Shown in pieces: positions 1 to 7,621 of a stretch of DNA of 21,884 bases. The stretch is from SHLQ01 sp051011575. Lineage in GTDB: Bacteria > Actinomycetota > Acidimicrobiia > Acidimicrobiales > SHLQ01. Location: assembly GCA_051011575.1 (NCBI GenBank), contig JBPCTR010000205.1, forward strand, positions 1 to 21,884. Direction: 5' to 3'. The position numbers and the translations under genes are program-made. How positions within the stretch are numbered: the stretch's first letter is position 1; every line of letters begins with the position of its first letter. The notes under the pieces were generated by a model. That model was not told the DNA's origin and searched no databases. It was given only the letters and a program-made list of their open reading frames with translations.

Positions 1-340
1 CATCCGTGGTCGGGACCGGGTCATCGTCGATCGTTGGAGGGGTCGAACCTTTGTGGCCGGGCACACTCGAGCCGGTCACGTTGTCCGCAGTGTCATCGGC
101 GATCGTGCTGCCCGGCGCGTCGTTGTCGGCGAGGTCCACCTGCGATCCGCCGTCGTCGGAGAAAACCAGCGCGCCGGCGACGCCGACGAGCAGTGCGAGT
201 GCGCAGGCTGCACCCACGACGGCAACCCGTGTTCGGCCGGCCGAAGCGTGCACGTCGGCGAGGCCGGCTTCGACATCGATCGCGCCGGCCGCCGCATCAC
301 GTTCCTCGAATGCTTTTCGGAGTTCGGTTTCGAGGGTCAT
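1..340 (-). CDS. Single-pass membrane protein, probable regulator partner of the adjacent ECF sigma factor (partial, 3' end outside window)
   Basis: Not in any obvious database family that I recognise. Reading the minus strand from the ATG at 340 gives an uninterrupted frame to the window edge. The first 38 residues are hydrophilic and charged (begins MTLETELRKAF), residues about 39-60 form one hydrophobic helix, and the rest is acidic and Thr/Pro/Asp-rich, like an extracytoplasmic linker. A strong ribosome site (AAAGGAGG) lies 6 bases before the ATG, inside the end of the sigma gene, and the ATG overlaps that gene's TGA stop (ATGA). Coupling to an ECF sigma gene plus an N-in/C-out topology suggests an anti-sigma role, but the short cytoplasmic part has no HxxxCxxC zinc motif. 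That function is inference from context. The C-terminal domain is cut off by the window. Confidence 0.75.
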   Translation of the reverse strand, partial: MTLETELRKAFEERDAAAGAIDVEAGLADVHASAGRTRVAVVGAACALALLVGVAGALVFSDDGGSQVDLADNDAPGSTIADDTADNVTGSSVPGHKGSTPPTIDDDPVPTTD

Positions 341-894
341 GATCGACCTCCTTTTGGGTCGATCGCTGCGGGGGCGTCGTGGCCGAGTATGTCGGCGAGC
401 TTTTTGTGAGCACGATGCAGGTGCACTCTCGCGGTCGCATGCGAGCAACCGAGGATGTTGGCGATCTCGATGTCGGGGAGGTCGTCGAGATAACGCAACG
501 CGATAGCCGCTCGCTGGTTGGTTGGAAGGCTGGCCACCGCCGACCACAGGTCGTCGTGGTGTTCGCGAGCCTCGGGAATCGGTTCCAGGCCGCGCCCGAT
601 CAATCCCAGGGTGGCCTTGGTCTCCGTGGCGAGCCGTCGGGCTCTCGACGTGGCGAGATTGATCGTGACTCGGCGCACCCAGGCGCCGGGCTTCTCATAC
701 GCGCCGATCGTCGACCATTTGCGATGGGCTCGGACCATGGCTTCCTGCGCGAGGTCCTCGGCACACGCGGTCCGGCCGAGCATCGACGTCGCGAGCGCAA
801 CCATTCGAGGGAACTCCGCTCGATAGAACGACTCGAACGTGGGCGCGATGCTGGTGTGTTCGATGGGCTGGGATTCGATGATCGATTGTCGCAT
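337..894 (-). CDS. ECF-type RNA polymerase sigma factor (SigE-like family)
   Basis: A 185-residue sigma-70 family protein of the extracytoplasmic-function class. Region 2 covers about residues 17-85 (FYRAEFPRMVALA, then AEDLAQEAMVRAHRKW, then AWVRRVTIN), and region 4 is a C-terminal helix-turn-helix (LPTNQRAAIALRYLDDL followed by HATARVHLHRAHKKL). No region 1.1 or 3 is present, as expected for ECF factors. I chose the ATG at 894, which has GGAGG 7 bases upstream. A longer frame reaching 1032 has no comparable ribosome site and adds a non-conserved extension. The stop overlaps the start of the membrane partner, so the two are translationally coupled. The sigma gene lies 130 bases downstream of the TauE/SafE gene on the same strand and could be read from that gene's transcript or its own promoter. 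Confidence 0.9.
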   Translation of the reverse strand: MRQSIIESQPIEHTSIAPTFESFYRAEFPRMVALATSMLGRTACAEDLAQEAMVRAHRKWSTIGAYEKPGAWVRRVTINLATSRARRLATETKATLGLIGRGLEPIPEAREHHDDLWSAVASLPTNQRAAIALRYLDDLPDIEIANILGCSHATARVHLHRAHKKLADILGHDAPAAIDPKGGRS

Positions 895-1024
895 CGACGC
901 GCCTCCAGAGCGGGCAAACGCCAACCCATCGGCAGCGGTCGGGTATCGGGTGAGCATGTGTTCCACACGAACGAGCGGCTCGAGATGTTTACCGAGCCGT
1001 CGCCCGTCCCTCGTTCCTCGTCGA

Positions 1025-1762
1025 TCAAACAATGCTCGCGAACAACGAAATCCCCGAGATCACTAGCAGTAGGAGAACCAGGCGCTCGAAGGTTTCGATG
1101 TCGAGGCGGTCGCGTAGTCGAGCGCCGAGTGGCAACATCGCCCACGACAACGCGACCAGACCCAGGCCGCCTAGAACGAAGTTCGTCGTGAACGCGCCGC
1201 GAACCACAAAGAACCCGATCTGGGCTGCACCGGCGAGCGAGAACGCGGCGGAGATCGACATCAGATACACATCGCGTCGCAGGTCCTGGCTCAGAAACCA
1301 CGGCGTCACCAGCGGACCCGACACCGCGGTCGCCCCGAAAACGATTCCGCTGGCGGCGCCCGCTGCCGGGGCCAGGTGCAACGCTCGCGCGGGGTTCAGC
1401 GTGAAGCGGCGACTGCTAAGGCGGTTGGCAACGAAGAGCACGATGACCCCGATGAGTCCCAATCGCAGCACGGTCTCCGACAAGACCGACAGCAGCACGG
1501 ACCCGATGACCGCACCCACCGAGGTTGTCACCAGGAAACGCGGCAGGGTCGGCGACTCACCACGTTCGTGACGAAGCGACCAGAAGATCGCTCCGTTCAT
1601 GGTCACGTTCGGGATGGCCACGACGACGACCGCATCGGCAACATCGATGAACAACGCCAGCACTGGGACGACGAGCATTGGAAATCCCGCGCCCGTGATG
1701 GCCTTGACGAGAGCCGAAACCACAGCGATCGCGATGATGATGGCGATTTCGAGGTCGGTCAC
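1025..1762 (-). CDS. Sulfite exporter TauE/SafE family membrane permease
   Basis: A 245-residue integral membrane protein made almost wholly of hydrophobic helices (about eight). It has the internal two-fold repeat of the TauE/SafE family: a glycine/proline-rich motif near residues 24-34 (GAGFPMLVVP) is echoed near 143-154 (GATAVSGPLVTP). Family members export sulfite, sulfoacetate or other organosulfur anions, or take up small acids. The substrate here cannot be read from sequence, and there is no sulfur-metabolism gene beside it. The start is a GTG at 1762 with no clear Shine-Dalgarno site, and a slightly different start is possible. It is divergent from nadE across a 147-base gap. Confidence 0.88.
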   Translation of the reverse strand: MTDLEIAIIIAIAVVSALVKAITGAGFPMLVVPVLALFIDVADAVVVVAIPNVTMNGAIFWSLRHERGESPTLPRFLVTTSVGAVIGSVLLSVLSETVLRLGLIGVIVLFVANRLSSRRFTLNPARALHLAPAAGAASGIVFGATAVSGPLVTPWFLSQDLRRDVYLMSISAAFSLAGAAQIGFFVVRGAFTTNFVLGGLGLVALSWAMLPLGARLRDRLDIETFERLVLLLLVISGISLFASIV

Positions 1763-1872
1763 GTCACAGAGGCATCGTCGGGTATCGCCCCTTGAGGAGC
1801 CGGTACCACCTTATGTGCGGCCGTCGCGGCGGTCCGGAGCGATCGCGGTGACGATGGCGGAGACCTCGTGAG

Positions 1873-1903
1873 CTGACGTGCTTTGGGGTTGCGCTTATAG
1901 CCT
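1873..1903 (+). promoter_or_regulatory. Putative nadE promoter with near-zero leader
   Basis: CTGACG at 1873-1878 resembles a -35 element. TATAGC (1896-1901, 17-base spacer) and the overlapping TAGCCT (1898-1903, fitting TAnnnT) resemble a -10 element. The GTG start of nadE at 1910 is only 6-8 bases past the -10, so transcription would begin at or next to the start codon. Called by eye. Confidence 0.4.
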
Positions 1904-1909
1904 TGAGGG

Positions 1910-3601
1910 GTGGACGTTCTACGCGTTGCGCTCTGTCAGATCAACACGAGGGTGGGCGACCTTGCGGGCAACGCCGCGTTGATCGATGAGTGGATGGCCA
2001 AAGCCGAGCAAGAAGGCGCCGACGTCGCCGTCTTTCCTGAGCTGACGATCACGGGCTACCCGCCCGAAGACCTCGTCCTGAAGCCGGGTTTCGTGGCCGA
2101 CAACATCGAGGTGCTGCACGATGTGGTCAGCCGGATCAACGGACGGTGCGCGGCGATCATCGGGTTCGTCGATGGCGGTGCCGACGGCGCCTACAACGCC
2201 GTCGCGCTCGTGGCGAATGGCGAAGTGAAGGGCACGTATCACAAGCGAGCCCTCCCGAACTACAGCCTGTTCGACGAGATCCGCGTGTTCACGCCGGGCG
2301 TCGAGCCCATGCAGCTTCACGAGATCGCCGGCGTTCGCGTGGGGATGTCGATCTGCGAGGACGCGTGGATCGCGGGCGGACCCGTGCCCCAGCTGGTCGC
2401 GGGTGGCGCCCAAGTGATCGTGAACATCAACGCGTCTCCGTACTACCGCCGCAAGGTCGAAGTCCGCGAGGCCGAAATGGCCGCTCGCATCGACGAGTCG
2501 GGCGGGGTCCCCCTCGTCTACGTGAACCAGGTCGGCGGTCAGGACGAGATCGTGTTCGACGGTTCCTCGTTCGTGCTGGACCGTCGAGGTCATGTCCTCG
2601 CGCGGGCCGGGCACTGCGTCGAGGAGTTGCTCGTCGTCGACATTCCGGCGATCGACAACGACGTCGGATCCGCAGCCATGTTTCCGATCGTCCCCGTGTC
2701 GACCGCCACCGGTCGTACCGAGATCGCGGTCGAGCCCCGGGTCGCTCCTCTCGAGGATGATCTCGACGAATTGCATCATGCCCTCGTGCTCGCGACCCGT
2801 GACTATGTGCAGAAGAACGGCTTCACCGACATCTGTCTCGGACTGTCGGGCGGAATCGACAGCACCCTCACGGCCGCCATCGCCGCGGACGCGCTGGGCC
2901 CCGAGAACGTGCACTGCGTTCTGATGCCGAGTCGATTCTCCAGCGACCACTCGGTGACAGACGCCGAGGAGTTCGCCGGGCGCTTGGGCGTGTCGCACCG
3001 GACGATCCCGATCGAAGCCGCGCACGCCGCCTTCCTGGAGATGTTCGCCCCGTCATTCACGGGCCGAGAACCGGGCCTCACCGAAGAGAACGTGCAGTCC
3101 CGCATCCGCGGTGTGGTGCTGATGGGTCTCTCGAACAAGTTCGGCTGGCTCGTGCTGACGACCGGAAACAAGAGCGAAGCGGCGGTCGGGTACAGCACGC
3201 TGTATGGCGACACCGCGGGTGCGTATGCGGTGATCAAGGACGTGTACAAGCTCGACGTATACCGACTGGCCCGGCGTTACAACGAGCGCGAGGGTCGCGA
3301 GGTGATCCCGGAAACGGTGATCACCAAGCCACCGTCGGCCGAGCTTCGGCCCGATCAGCGCGACGACCAGAGTCTCCCGCCCTACGAGGAGCTCGACCCG
3401 CTGCTCGAGGCCTACATAGAGGGCGACCAGACGATGGATGACCTCATCGGCAAGGGCTTCGACGAAGCGATGGTGAAGCGCATCACCCGACTCGTGGATG
3501 TCGCCGAGTTCAAACGGCGCCAAACACCGCTCGGCGCACGGGTTTCGCGCAAGGGATTTGGTCGGGATCGCCGACTTCCCATCACAAACGCCTACCGGTA
3601 G
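1910..3601 (+). CDS. nadE: Glutamine-dependent NAD+ synthetase
   Basis: Makes NAD+ from nicotinic acid adenine dinucleotide with ATP and glutamine-derived ammonia, the last step of NAD biosynthesis. The 563-residue protein has both parts of the glutamine-dependent form. An N-terminal nitrilase-type amidase (about residues 3-260) carries the catalytic triad Glu44 (VFPELTITGYPPEDL), Lys112 (YHKRALPNYSLFDE) and Cys149 (SICEDAW). A C-terminal synthetase domain carries the ATP pyrophosphatase P-loop SGGIDS at 313-318, followed by TTGNKSEAAVGYSTLYGD. Its length matches the shorter bacterial form (about 540-580), not the roughly 680-residue mycobacterial enzyme. The start is GTG at 1910. The GAGGGG before it is too close to serve as a normal ribosome site, consistent with a leaderless message. 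Confidence 0.97.
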   Translation: MDVLRVALCQINTRVGDLAGNAALIDEWMAKAEQEGADVAVFPELTITGYPPEDLVLKPGFVADNIEVLHDVVSRINGRCAAIIGFVDGGADGAYNAVALVANGEVKGTYHKRALPNYSLFDEIRVFTPGVEPMQLHEIAGVRVGMSICEDAWIAGGPVPQLVAGGAQVIVNINASPYYRRKVEVREAEMAARIDESGGVPLVYVNQVGGQDEIVFDGSSFVLDRRGHVLARAGHCVEELLVVDIPAIDNDVGSAAMFPIVPVSTATGRTEIAVEPRVAPLEDDLDELHHALVLATRDYVQKNGFTDICLGLSGGIDSTLTAAIAADALGPENVHCVLMPSRFSSDHSVTDAEEFAGRLGVSHRTIPIEAAHAAFLEMFAPSFTGREPGLTEENVQSRIRGVVLMGLSNKFGWLVLTTGNKSEAAVGYSTLYGDTAGAYAVIKDVYKLDVYRLARRYNEREGREVIPETVITKPPSAELRPDQRDDQSLPPYEELDPLLEAYIEGDQTMDDLIGKGFDEAMVKRITRLVDVAEFKRRQTPLGARVSRKGFGRDRRLPITNAYR

Positions 3602-3668
3602 TCCGCGCAAAATCGGCCATTCGCGCGGTGGTCGGTGGATGCGCGGTCGATAGGGTTTCCCTTCAGGT

Positions 3669-3684
3669 GACCCGATTTCGGGTC
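3669..3684. repeat. 16-bp inverted repeat between nadE and the sigma-70 gene
   Basis: GACCCGATTTCGGGTC has 7-base arms around two central bases. It lies 68 bases after the nadE stop and 18 bases before a TTGACG hexamer. There is no following T-run, so it is not a classical intrinsic terminator. It may be an operator or an RNA hairpin at the end of nadE. Confidence 0.5.
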
Positions 3685-3701
3685 GAAACAGTGCACAAGG
3701 G

Positions 3702-3730
3702 TTGACGCCATCAGCCCAGTCATGCATTGA
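3702..3730 (+). promoter_or_regulatory. Weak candidate promoter for the sigma-70 gene
   Basis: TTGACG at 3702-3707 matches five of six bases of a -35 consensus. The only hexamer at 17 bases' distance, CATTGA (3725-3730), is a poor -10. Suggestive only. Confidence 0.25.
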
Positions 3731-3739
3731 GTTATCAGG

Positions 3740-3757
3740 GTTCGGCATGTGCCGAAC
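3740..3757. repeat. 18-bp inverted repeat in the leader of the sigma-70 gene
   Basis: GTTCGGCATGTGCCGAAC has perfect 8-base arms around TG. It ends 10 bases before the ribosome site AGAAGGGG (3767-3774), which is 6 bases from the TTG start at 3781. As RNA it would be a stable stem just ahead of the ribosome site; as DNA it could be a dimer operator near the transcription start. Confidence 0.6.
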
Positions 3758-3780
3758 GGAACGTCCAGAAGGGGTGTCTC

Positions 3781-4719
3781 TTGGCGAAAGAGCGTGTGGA
3801 AAGGGACGAGGAAGACCTCGTTCGGCTCTATCTCACCGACATCGGCCAATATCCGCTGCTCACGAAGGACGACGAAGTCCGGCTGGCTCAAGCGATCGAA
3901 CGCGGTGCCGAAGCGCGCCGCGAGCTCGAAGATCCGGGAGTCGAAATCTCGGCCACGCGTCGCCGCGAGCTGAATCGCGACAAGCGCCGCGGCGACGAAG
4001 CCGAGCGCACCTTCGTGCAGTCGAACCTCCGCCTCGTCGTGTCGATCGCAAAGAAGTACCAGGCCTCGGGCCTACCGCTCCTCGACCTCATCCAGGAGGG
4101 CAACCTCGGCCTGATGCATGCCGTCGAGAAGTTCGACTGGCGCAAGGGTTTCAAGTTCTCCACCTACGCCACGTGGTGGATCCGTCAGGCGATCACCCGC
4201 GGCATTGCAAACACCGGTCGCACCATCCGCCTGCCAGTGCACGCCGGCGACACCCTCACCCGGCTCCAGAAGGCGCGCTCGCGCCTCGAGCTGAAGCTCG
4301 GCCGCCCCGCCACCCTGTCGGAACTCTCGGCCGAGGTCGAGCTGCCTGAAGACAAGGTCACCGAGGCACTTCGTTTTGCTGCCGAACCGCTGTCGCTCTC
4401 CGAGCCGCTGCGCGAAGACGGCGATGCCGAGCTCGGTGATGTGGTCGAGGATCGCAGCGCCGATTCACCCTTCGAGGTGGCGGCGACCGCGCTCCTCCCC
4501 GAGGAGATCAGCCGACTGCTGTCTCCGCTCGACGAGCGTGAACGCGAGATTCTGAAGCTGCGCTTCGGTCTCGATCGAGGCGAGCCTCGCACTCTCGAAG
4601 AGGTGGGCGAGCACTTCAACCTCACCCGTGAGCGCATTCGCCAGATCGAAGCCCGCGCCATGTCGAAGCTCCGCCACCCGTCGAGCGACACCGGCGCCCG
4701 CGACCTTCTCGCCGTCTAG
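3781..4719 (+). CDS. RNA polymerase sigma-70 factor, RpoD/SigA-like (probably group 2)
   Basis: A 312-residue sigma factor. Region 1.2 is near the N-terminus (DLVRLYLTDIGQYPLL). Region 2 contains NLRLVVSIAKKY, DLIQEGNLGLMHAVEKFDW and the -10-binding FSTYATWWIRQAI. Region 3 is LPVHAGDTLTRL onward. Region 4 contains LKLRFGLDRGEPRTLEEVG and the -35-binding RERIRQIEARAMSKLRHP. These are primary-sigma signatures, but the long N-terminal region 1.1 typical of the housekeeping factor is missing. A second-tier, RpoD-related factor is therefore likelier than the main one. I chose TTG at 3781 because AGAAGGGG sits 6 bases upstream and the protein then begins MAKERVERDEEDL; an upstream TTG at 3727 would run through the inverted repeat. 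The end converges on the next gene with only 13 bases between stops. Confidence 0.93.
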   Translation: MAKERVERDEEDLVRLYLTDIGQYPLLTKDDEVRLAQAIERGAEARRELEDPGVEISATRRRELNRDKRRGDEAERTFVQSNLRLVVSIAKKYQASGLPLLDLIQEGNLGLMHAVEKFDWRKGFKFSTYATWWIRQAITRGIANTGRTIRLPVHAGDTLTRLQKARSRLELKLGRPATLSELSAEVELPEDKVTEALRFAAEPLSLSEPLREDGDAELGDVVEDRSADSPFEVAATALLPEEISRLLSPLDEREREILKLRFGLDRGEPRTLEEVGEHFNLTRERIRQIEARAMSKLRHPSSDTGARDLLAV

Positions 4720-4732
4720 CAAAAACAGGCTC

Positions 4733-6994
4733 CTATGGGATCGCTATCGCAGCCGATTTCTCGACGCTGATCTCACCACCGCCGATCAGCGAGCCGATCA
4801 CGTTCGACCCCGAGCCCTTCACCTTCACCTTGTCGGCCGTCAGTGCGAGAATCGACCCCTGGACGGAGCTGTTGCTCTCGACGATTGCATCGTCGGATCC
4901 CTCCAGGTTGAACAGAACGTTCTCCGGCAGCACGCCACCGGCCAGGACTATTGAGCTTCCGTCCTTCACCTGCAGACGACCCATGAGGGTCACAACGAAT
5001 CGCGTCGAGGCATCACCGGCGAGCGTCAGGACCTCGCCGTTGTCGAGACTGATCTCATCGGCGCGTACGACCACGAGCCCCGGGCCACCGACGATGGTGG
5101 CGTCGCTCTTGATGTCGCCGAACTGCTGATCGGCTTGGAGTCGAGTGATCGCGCGAGACCCGTCCACTGCGTCGGCCACGGCACTCGATTGTTGGCTGAT
5201 CACCGTTCCGTTCGAGATCGTGACCTCATGATCGTTCTCGTTGTCGGCCGCTGGATCGACGACCAACGATCCGCGTATCGCGCCTTTGTCGAAGTCCTGC
5301 TCCGCGAGCGGTCCAAGCGCCACGTCGCCCACGATGACCGAGCCCGAGTCACGAAGCTTGACCTTCGAGTCGGGGAGCGCGAGAACGGCCGCGCCGGCGC
5401 CGGCGCCGATGTCGCCAGGGGCCAGTTCGGCACTTCCGACACGCACACGTCCGCCATCCTCCAGAGTCAGCTCTCGACCCGCGATCAGCGAACCGGTCAG
5501 GGTCGCGCCATCGCCCTTGATCTTGAACTTCGCATCGAGAGCGATAATCGTGCCAACGGCCGCACTGCCATTCTCGATGCTCGAGTCATCGCTTCCGAGA
5601 ATGTTGATCAGGACGTTTGCGCTGGTCAGCCCGCCCTGAAGACGAATGAAGCTTCGGTTTTTCAACTTGAACTTGTTGTCCACGTTGATGACGAAACTCG
5701 ACGACACGTCGCCCACGAGCGTCAGGATCTCTTCATCAAGCTCGATCTTGTCGGCCTGGACGACGTTCGCATCGGAAGTCGCGACGATCGTCGACGTCTC
5801 GTCGATGTCACCGAGAACGTGCGTGGGCGTGAGCGCCGACGCGGCGACGGCCGCAAACTCAGCGTCGGTTGATGCGAGGTGAAGGTCGGTCGGGGTGGTT
5901 CCGCCGGAGATGATCACCGAGTTCTCGTTCGAGTTGTCGGCAGATGGATCCACGAGGAATGTGCCCGTGAGGAGACCTTCATCGAAATCCTGCTCGCCGC
6001 CGAGTCCGACATCTCCAACGACTCCGGTGAACTCGTCAACATCCTTCATCATGAACTTTGCACCGGGCAGCGCCAGCACAGCCAGACCCGCAGCAGCTCC
6101 CACATAGCCGGGTGGGCGATCGAACGCGACACCCGTCGGATCAGACGCGCCGGGTTCGACGTCGGCAATGTCGAAGGATGAGAGGATCGCGTCTCCGCTC
6201 CTGGTCACCCGGTACACGCGAGCGGTGTCTCGCGCGGTGATCCAGAGCACTTCCGCCGACTCGACACTGATGCCCTGTATGTTGCGCACCCCGGTTGGGA
6301 ACTCGGGCGTCTGAAACGGCGGGCTGTTGGTGCGGAAGCTCGAGATGAGCGTTCCGTCGAGCGAGATGTTGTAGACGGTCTCGGCGGAGTTGTCCGTGAT
6401 CCACAGCGTGTTCGTGAACGCGTCGAATGCGATCGCCTGAGGACTTCCGGACTCCGGATCGAACGTCGACGTGGGAAAGCTCGAGATTACATCCCCGTCC
6501 CGCGTGACGTTGTAGAAGGTGGGAGTCTGGGTGCCGCGCGCGGGGTCGTCGACGACCCACAGCGAGTCATCGCCAGGCGACACGGTGATCGAGAGCCCCT
6601 CGGGGCCCACAGCTCCAAACGAGCGGGCAAGGATCTCGCCGATTACCGAGCCGGTCCGGTCGTAGTTGACCAGCTTGCCCGTGTTCGGGTTGTTCGGATT
6701 GCTCGAGCCTTCGTTCGCTCCCCACAGGGAGCGATCCGACGGGTCGACGGCGATCGAGGAGATCGCGGTGTTCGGCGTCTGAAACGGTGCCGACACCATG
6801 ACGCCGTTCGGGTCGACGTTGTAGGTCATGAAGGCTGAGGATCCGTCGGGATTGTTTCGGGTTGCCGTGATCCAGAGCGTTGGTTCGTTGCCGGTCTCGA
6901 CCGGGGCGGCGCCCGCGGGAGAATTGGACACCGGGACGACCATTGCCGCTGCACCTACCAGCGAGACCACAAGCAGTTGACCAAGTTTTCTCAC
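4733..6994 (-). CDS. Secreted beta-propeller protein with two tandem beta-helix-like (ice-binding/choice-of-anchor-A-like) domains
   Basis: A 753-residue exported protein. Residues 1-29 are a Sec signal peptide (MRKLGQLLVVSLVG..., likely cut after AGA at 27-29). Residues about 35-300 contain five or so repeats of the form LW(I/V)(T/D)...YN...G..ISSF (LWITATRN, LWVVDDPA, LWITDNSA, LWITARDT), as in NHL/SMP-30-like propellers. Residues about 305-535 and 536-753 are two copies of one domain. Each begins AVLALP and shares EQDFD(E/K)G, VDP(S/A)ADN, LTL.GD.S..FV and SLI.G.E. The second half of each copy resembles DUF3494 ice-binding or choice-of-anchor-A proteins; this is motif resemblance only. The start is GTG at 6994 with GGAGGG 8 bases upstream. 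No LPXTG, PEP-CTERM or C-terminal helix is seen, so it is probably released or held non-covalently. Function unknown. Confidence 0.85.
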   Translation of the reverse strand: MRKLGQLLVVSLVGAAAMVVPVSNSPAGAAPVETGNEPTLWITATRNNPDGSSAFMTYNVDPNGVMVSAPFQTPNTAISSIAVDPSDRSLWGANEGSSNPNNPNTGKLVNYDRTGSVIGEILARSFGAVGPEGLSITVSPGDDSLWVVDDPARGTQTPTFYNVTRDGDVISSFPTSTFDPESGSPQAIAFDAFTNTLWITDNSAETVYNISLDGTLISSFRTNSPPFQTPEFPTGVRNIQGISVESAEVLWITARDTARVYRVTRSGDAILSSFDIADVEPGASDPTGVAFDRPPGYVGAAAGLAVLALPGAKFMMKDVDEFTGVVGDVGLGGEQDFDEGLLTGTFLVDPSADNSNENSVIISGGTTPTDLHLASTDAEFAAVAASALTPTHVLGDIDETSTIVATSDANVVQADKIELDEEILTLVGDVSSSFVINVDNKFKLKNRSFIRLQGGLTSANVLINILGSDDSSIENGSAAVGTIIALDAKFKIKGDGATLTGSLIAGRELTLEDGGRVRVGSAELAPGDIGAGAGAAVLALPDSKVKLRDSGSVIVGDVALGPLAEQDFDKGAIRGSLVVDPAADNENDHEVTISNGTVISQQSSAVADAVDGSRAITRLQADQQFGDIKSDATIVGGPGLVVVRADEISLDNGEVLTLAGDASTRFVVTLMGRLQVKDGSSIVLAGGVLPENVLFNLEGSDDAIVESNSSVQGSILALTADKVKVKGSGSNVIGSLIGGGEISVEKSAAIAIP

Positions 6995-7121
6995 GTGTAC
7001 GCCCTCCGTATTCGGTTGCGCCAGAACCGACATCGCGGGTACCTGGTCGCTTCAACACCGCCGCGCCAATTTCGGACGCGCTCCGACGGTAACCGCGAAC
7101 GGCGCGGAACTCAATCTCGAA

Positions 7122-7138
7122 TATCACTATTAGTGATA
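7122..7138. promoter_or_regulatory. Perfect 17-bp palindrome, probable operator in divergent promoter region
   Basis: TATCACTATTAGTGATA has 8-base arms around one base and is strikingly AT-rich for this genome. It lies between the divergent secreted-protein gene (start 6994) and SRPBCC gene (start 7185). The stretch CTATTAGTGATAG across it (7127-7139) differs by one base from the tet operator core CTATCAGTGATAG, a class of site bound by TetR-type dimers, though its centre of symmetry is displaced. A GATATT hexamer on the minus strand (7125-7120) overlaps its end and could be a -10 box for the leftward gene. Confidence 0.6.
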
Positions 7139-7171
7139 GGAGTTCGGTGGAATCTGGCGCAGCGACGGGCA

Positions 7172-7177
7172 TAGAGT
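7172..7177 (+). promoter_or_regulatory. Putative -10 box of the SRPBCC gene (leaderless arrangement)
   Basis: TAGAGT fits TAnnnT and is followed by 7 bases and then the ATG at 7185. No Shine-Dalgarno site is present. The -35 region (around 7148-7154) is weak. Confidence 0.4.
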
Positions 7178-7184
7178 CGCGCGC

Positions 7185-7619
7185 ATGATCGACGTTCTCG
7201 TGACGACCGAGATCGCGCGCGACCCCGCCGACGTCTTCGCGTTCCTCTCCGACTCGTCGAACAATCCGCAGTGGCAGAAGGGTATGAAGTCCTGCGCGTG
7301 GACCAGCGAGCCGCCTATCGGCTTGGGGTCGACCTACGATCAGCAGGCGTCGTTCATGGGACGAGCGATCCTGTCGTCGTTCGAGGTCACCGAGTTCGAG
7401 CCAGGTCGAAAGGTTCGAATCAAGACCACCAAGAGCACGATGCCGCTCGATATCACGCGGTCGGTCGATCCGTCACCTTCCGGGCTGTCGATCGTCACCG
7501 CGAACATTCGAGGCGGCCCCGAAGGTTTGATGCGATTCCTGGATCCGCTCGCGCAGCGGATGGTCAAGAAGAGTGTGACCGCCGACTACTCGCGGTTGAA
7601 GGAACTACTCGAGGGCTGA
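7185..7619 (+). CDS. SRPBCC (START/Bet v1-like) family protein
   Basis: A 144-residue single-domain protein with the usual pattern of the polyketide cyclase/dehydrase and lipid-transport-like superfamily. It opens with a beta strand and an aromatic-containing helix (VTTEIARDPADVFAFLSD followed by NPQWQKG), has a run of curved-sheet strands (GLGSTYDQQASFMGR, FEVTEFEPGRKVRIKT), and ends in a long amphipathic helix (PLAQRMVKKSVTADYSRLKEL). Members bind a hydrophobic ligand in a cavity; some are enzymes, many are of unknown role, and no specific ligand can be named. It starts at ATG 7185 with no ribosome site. Its stop is 2 bases from the stop of the convergent YjbR gene. Confidence 0.85.
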   Translation: MIDVLVTTEIARDPADVFAFLSDSSNNPQWQKGMKSCAWTSEPPIGLGSTYDQQASFMGRAILSSFEVTEFEPGRKVRIKTTKSTMPLDITRSVDPSPSGLSIVTANIRGGPEGLMRFLDPLAQRMVKKSVTADYSRLKELLEG

Positions 7620-7621
7620 CC

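Noticed and set aside
1919..3025. 368-codon open frame on the minus strand opposite nadE
   Set aside because: The His/Asp/Arg-rich product has no domain pattern, while the plus strand encodes a complete NAD+ synthetase.
7127..7139. True tet operator with an adjacent resistance system
   Set aside because: The symmetry centre differs from tetO and there is no TetR-family or efflux gene beside it; only a general operator is supported.
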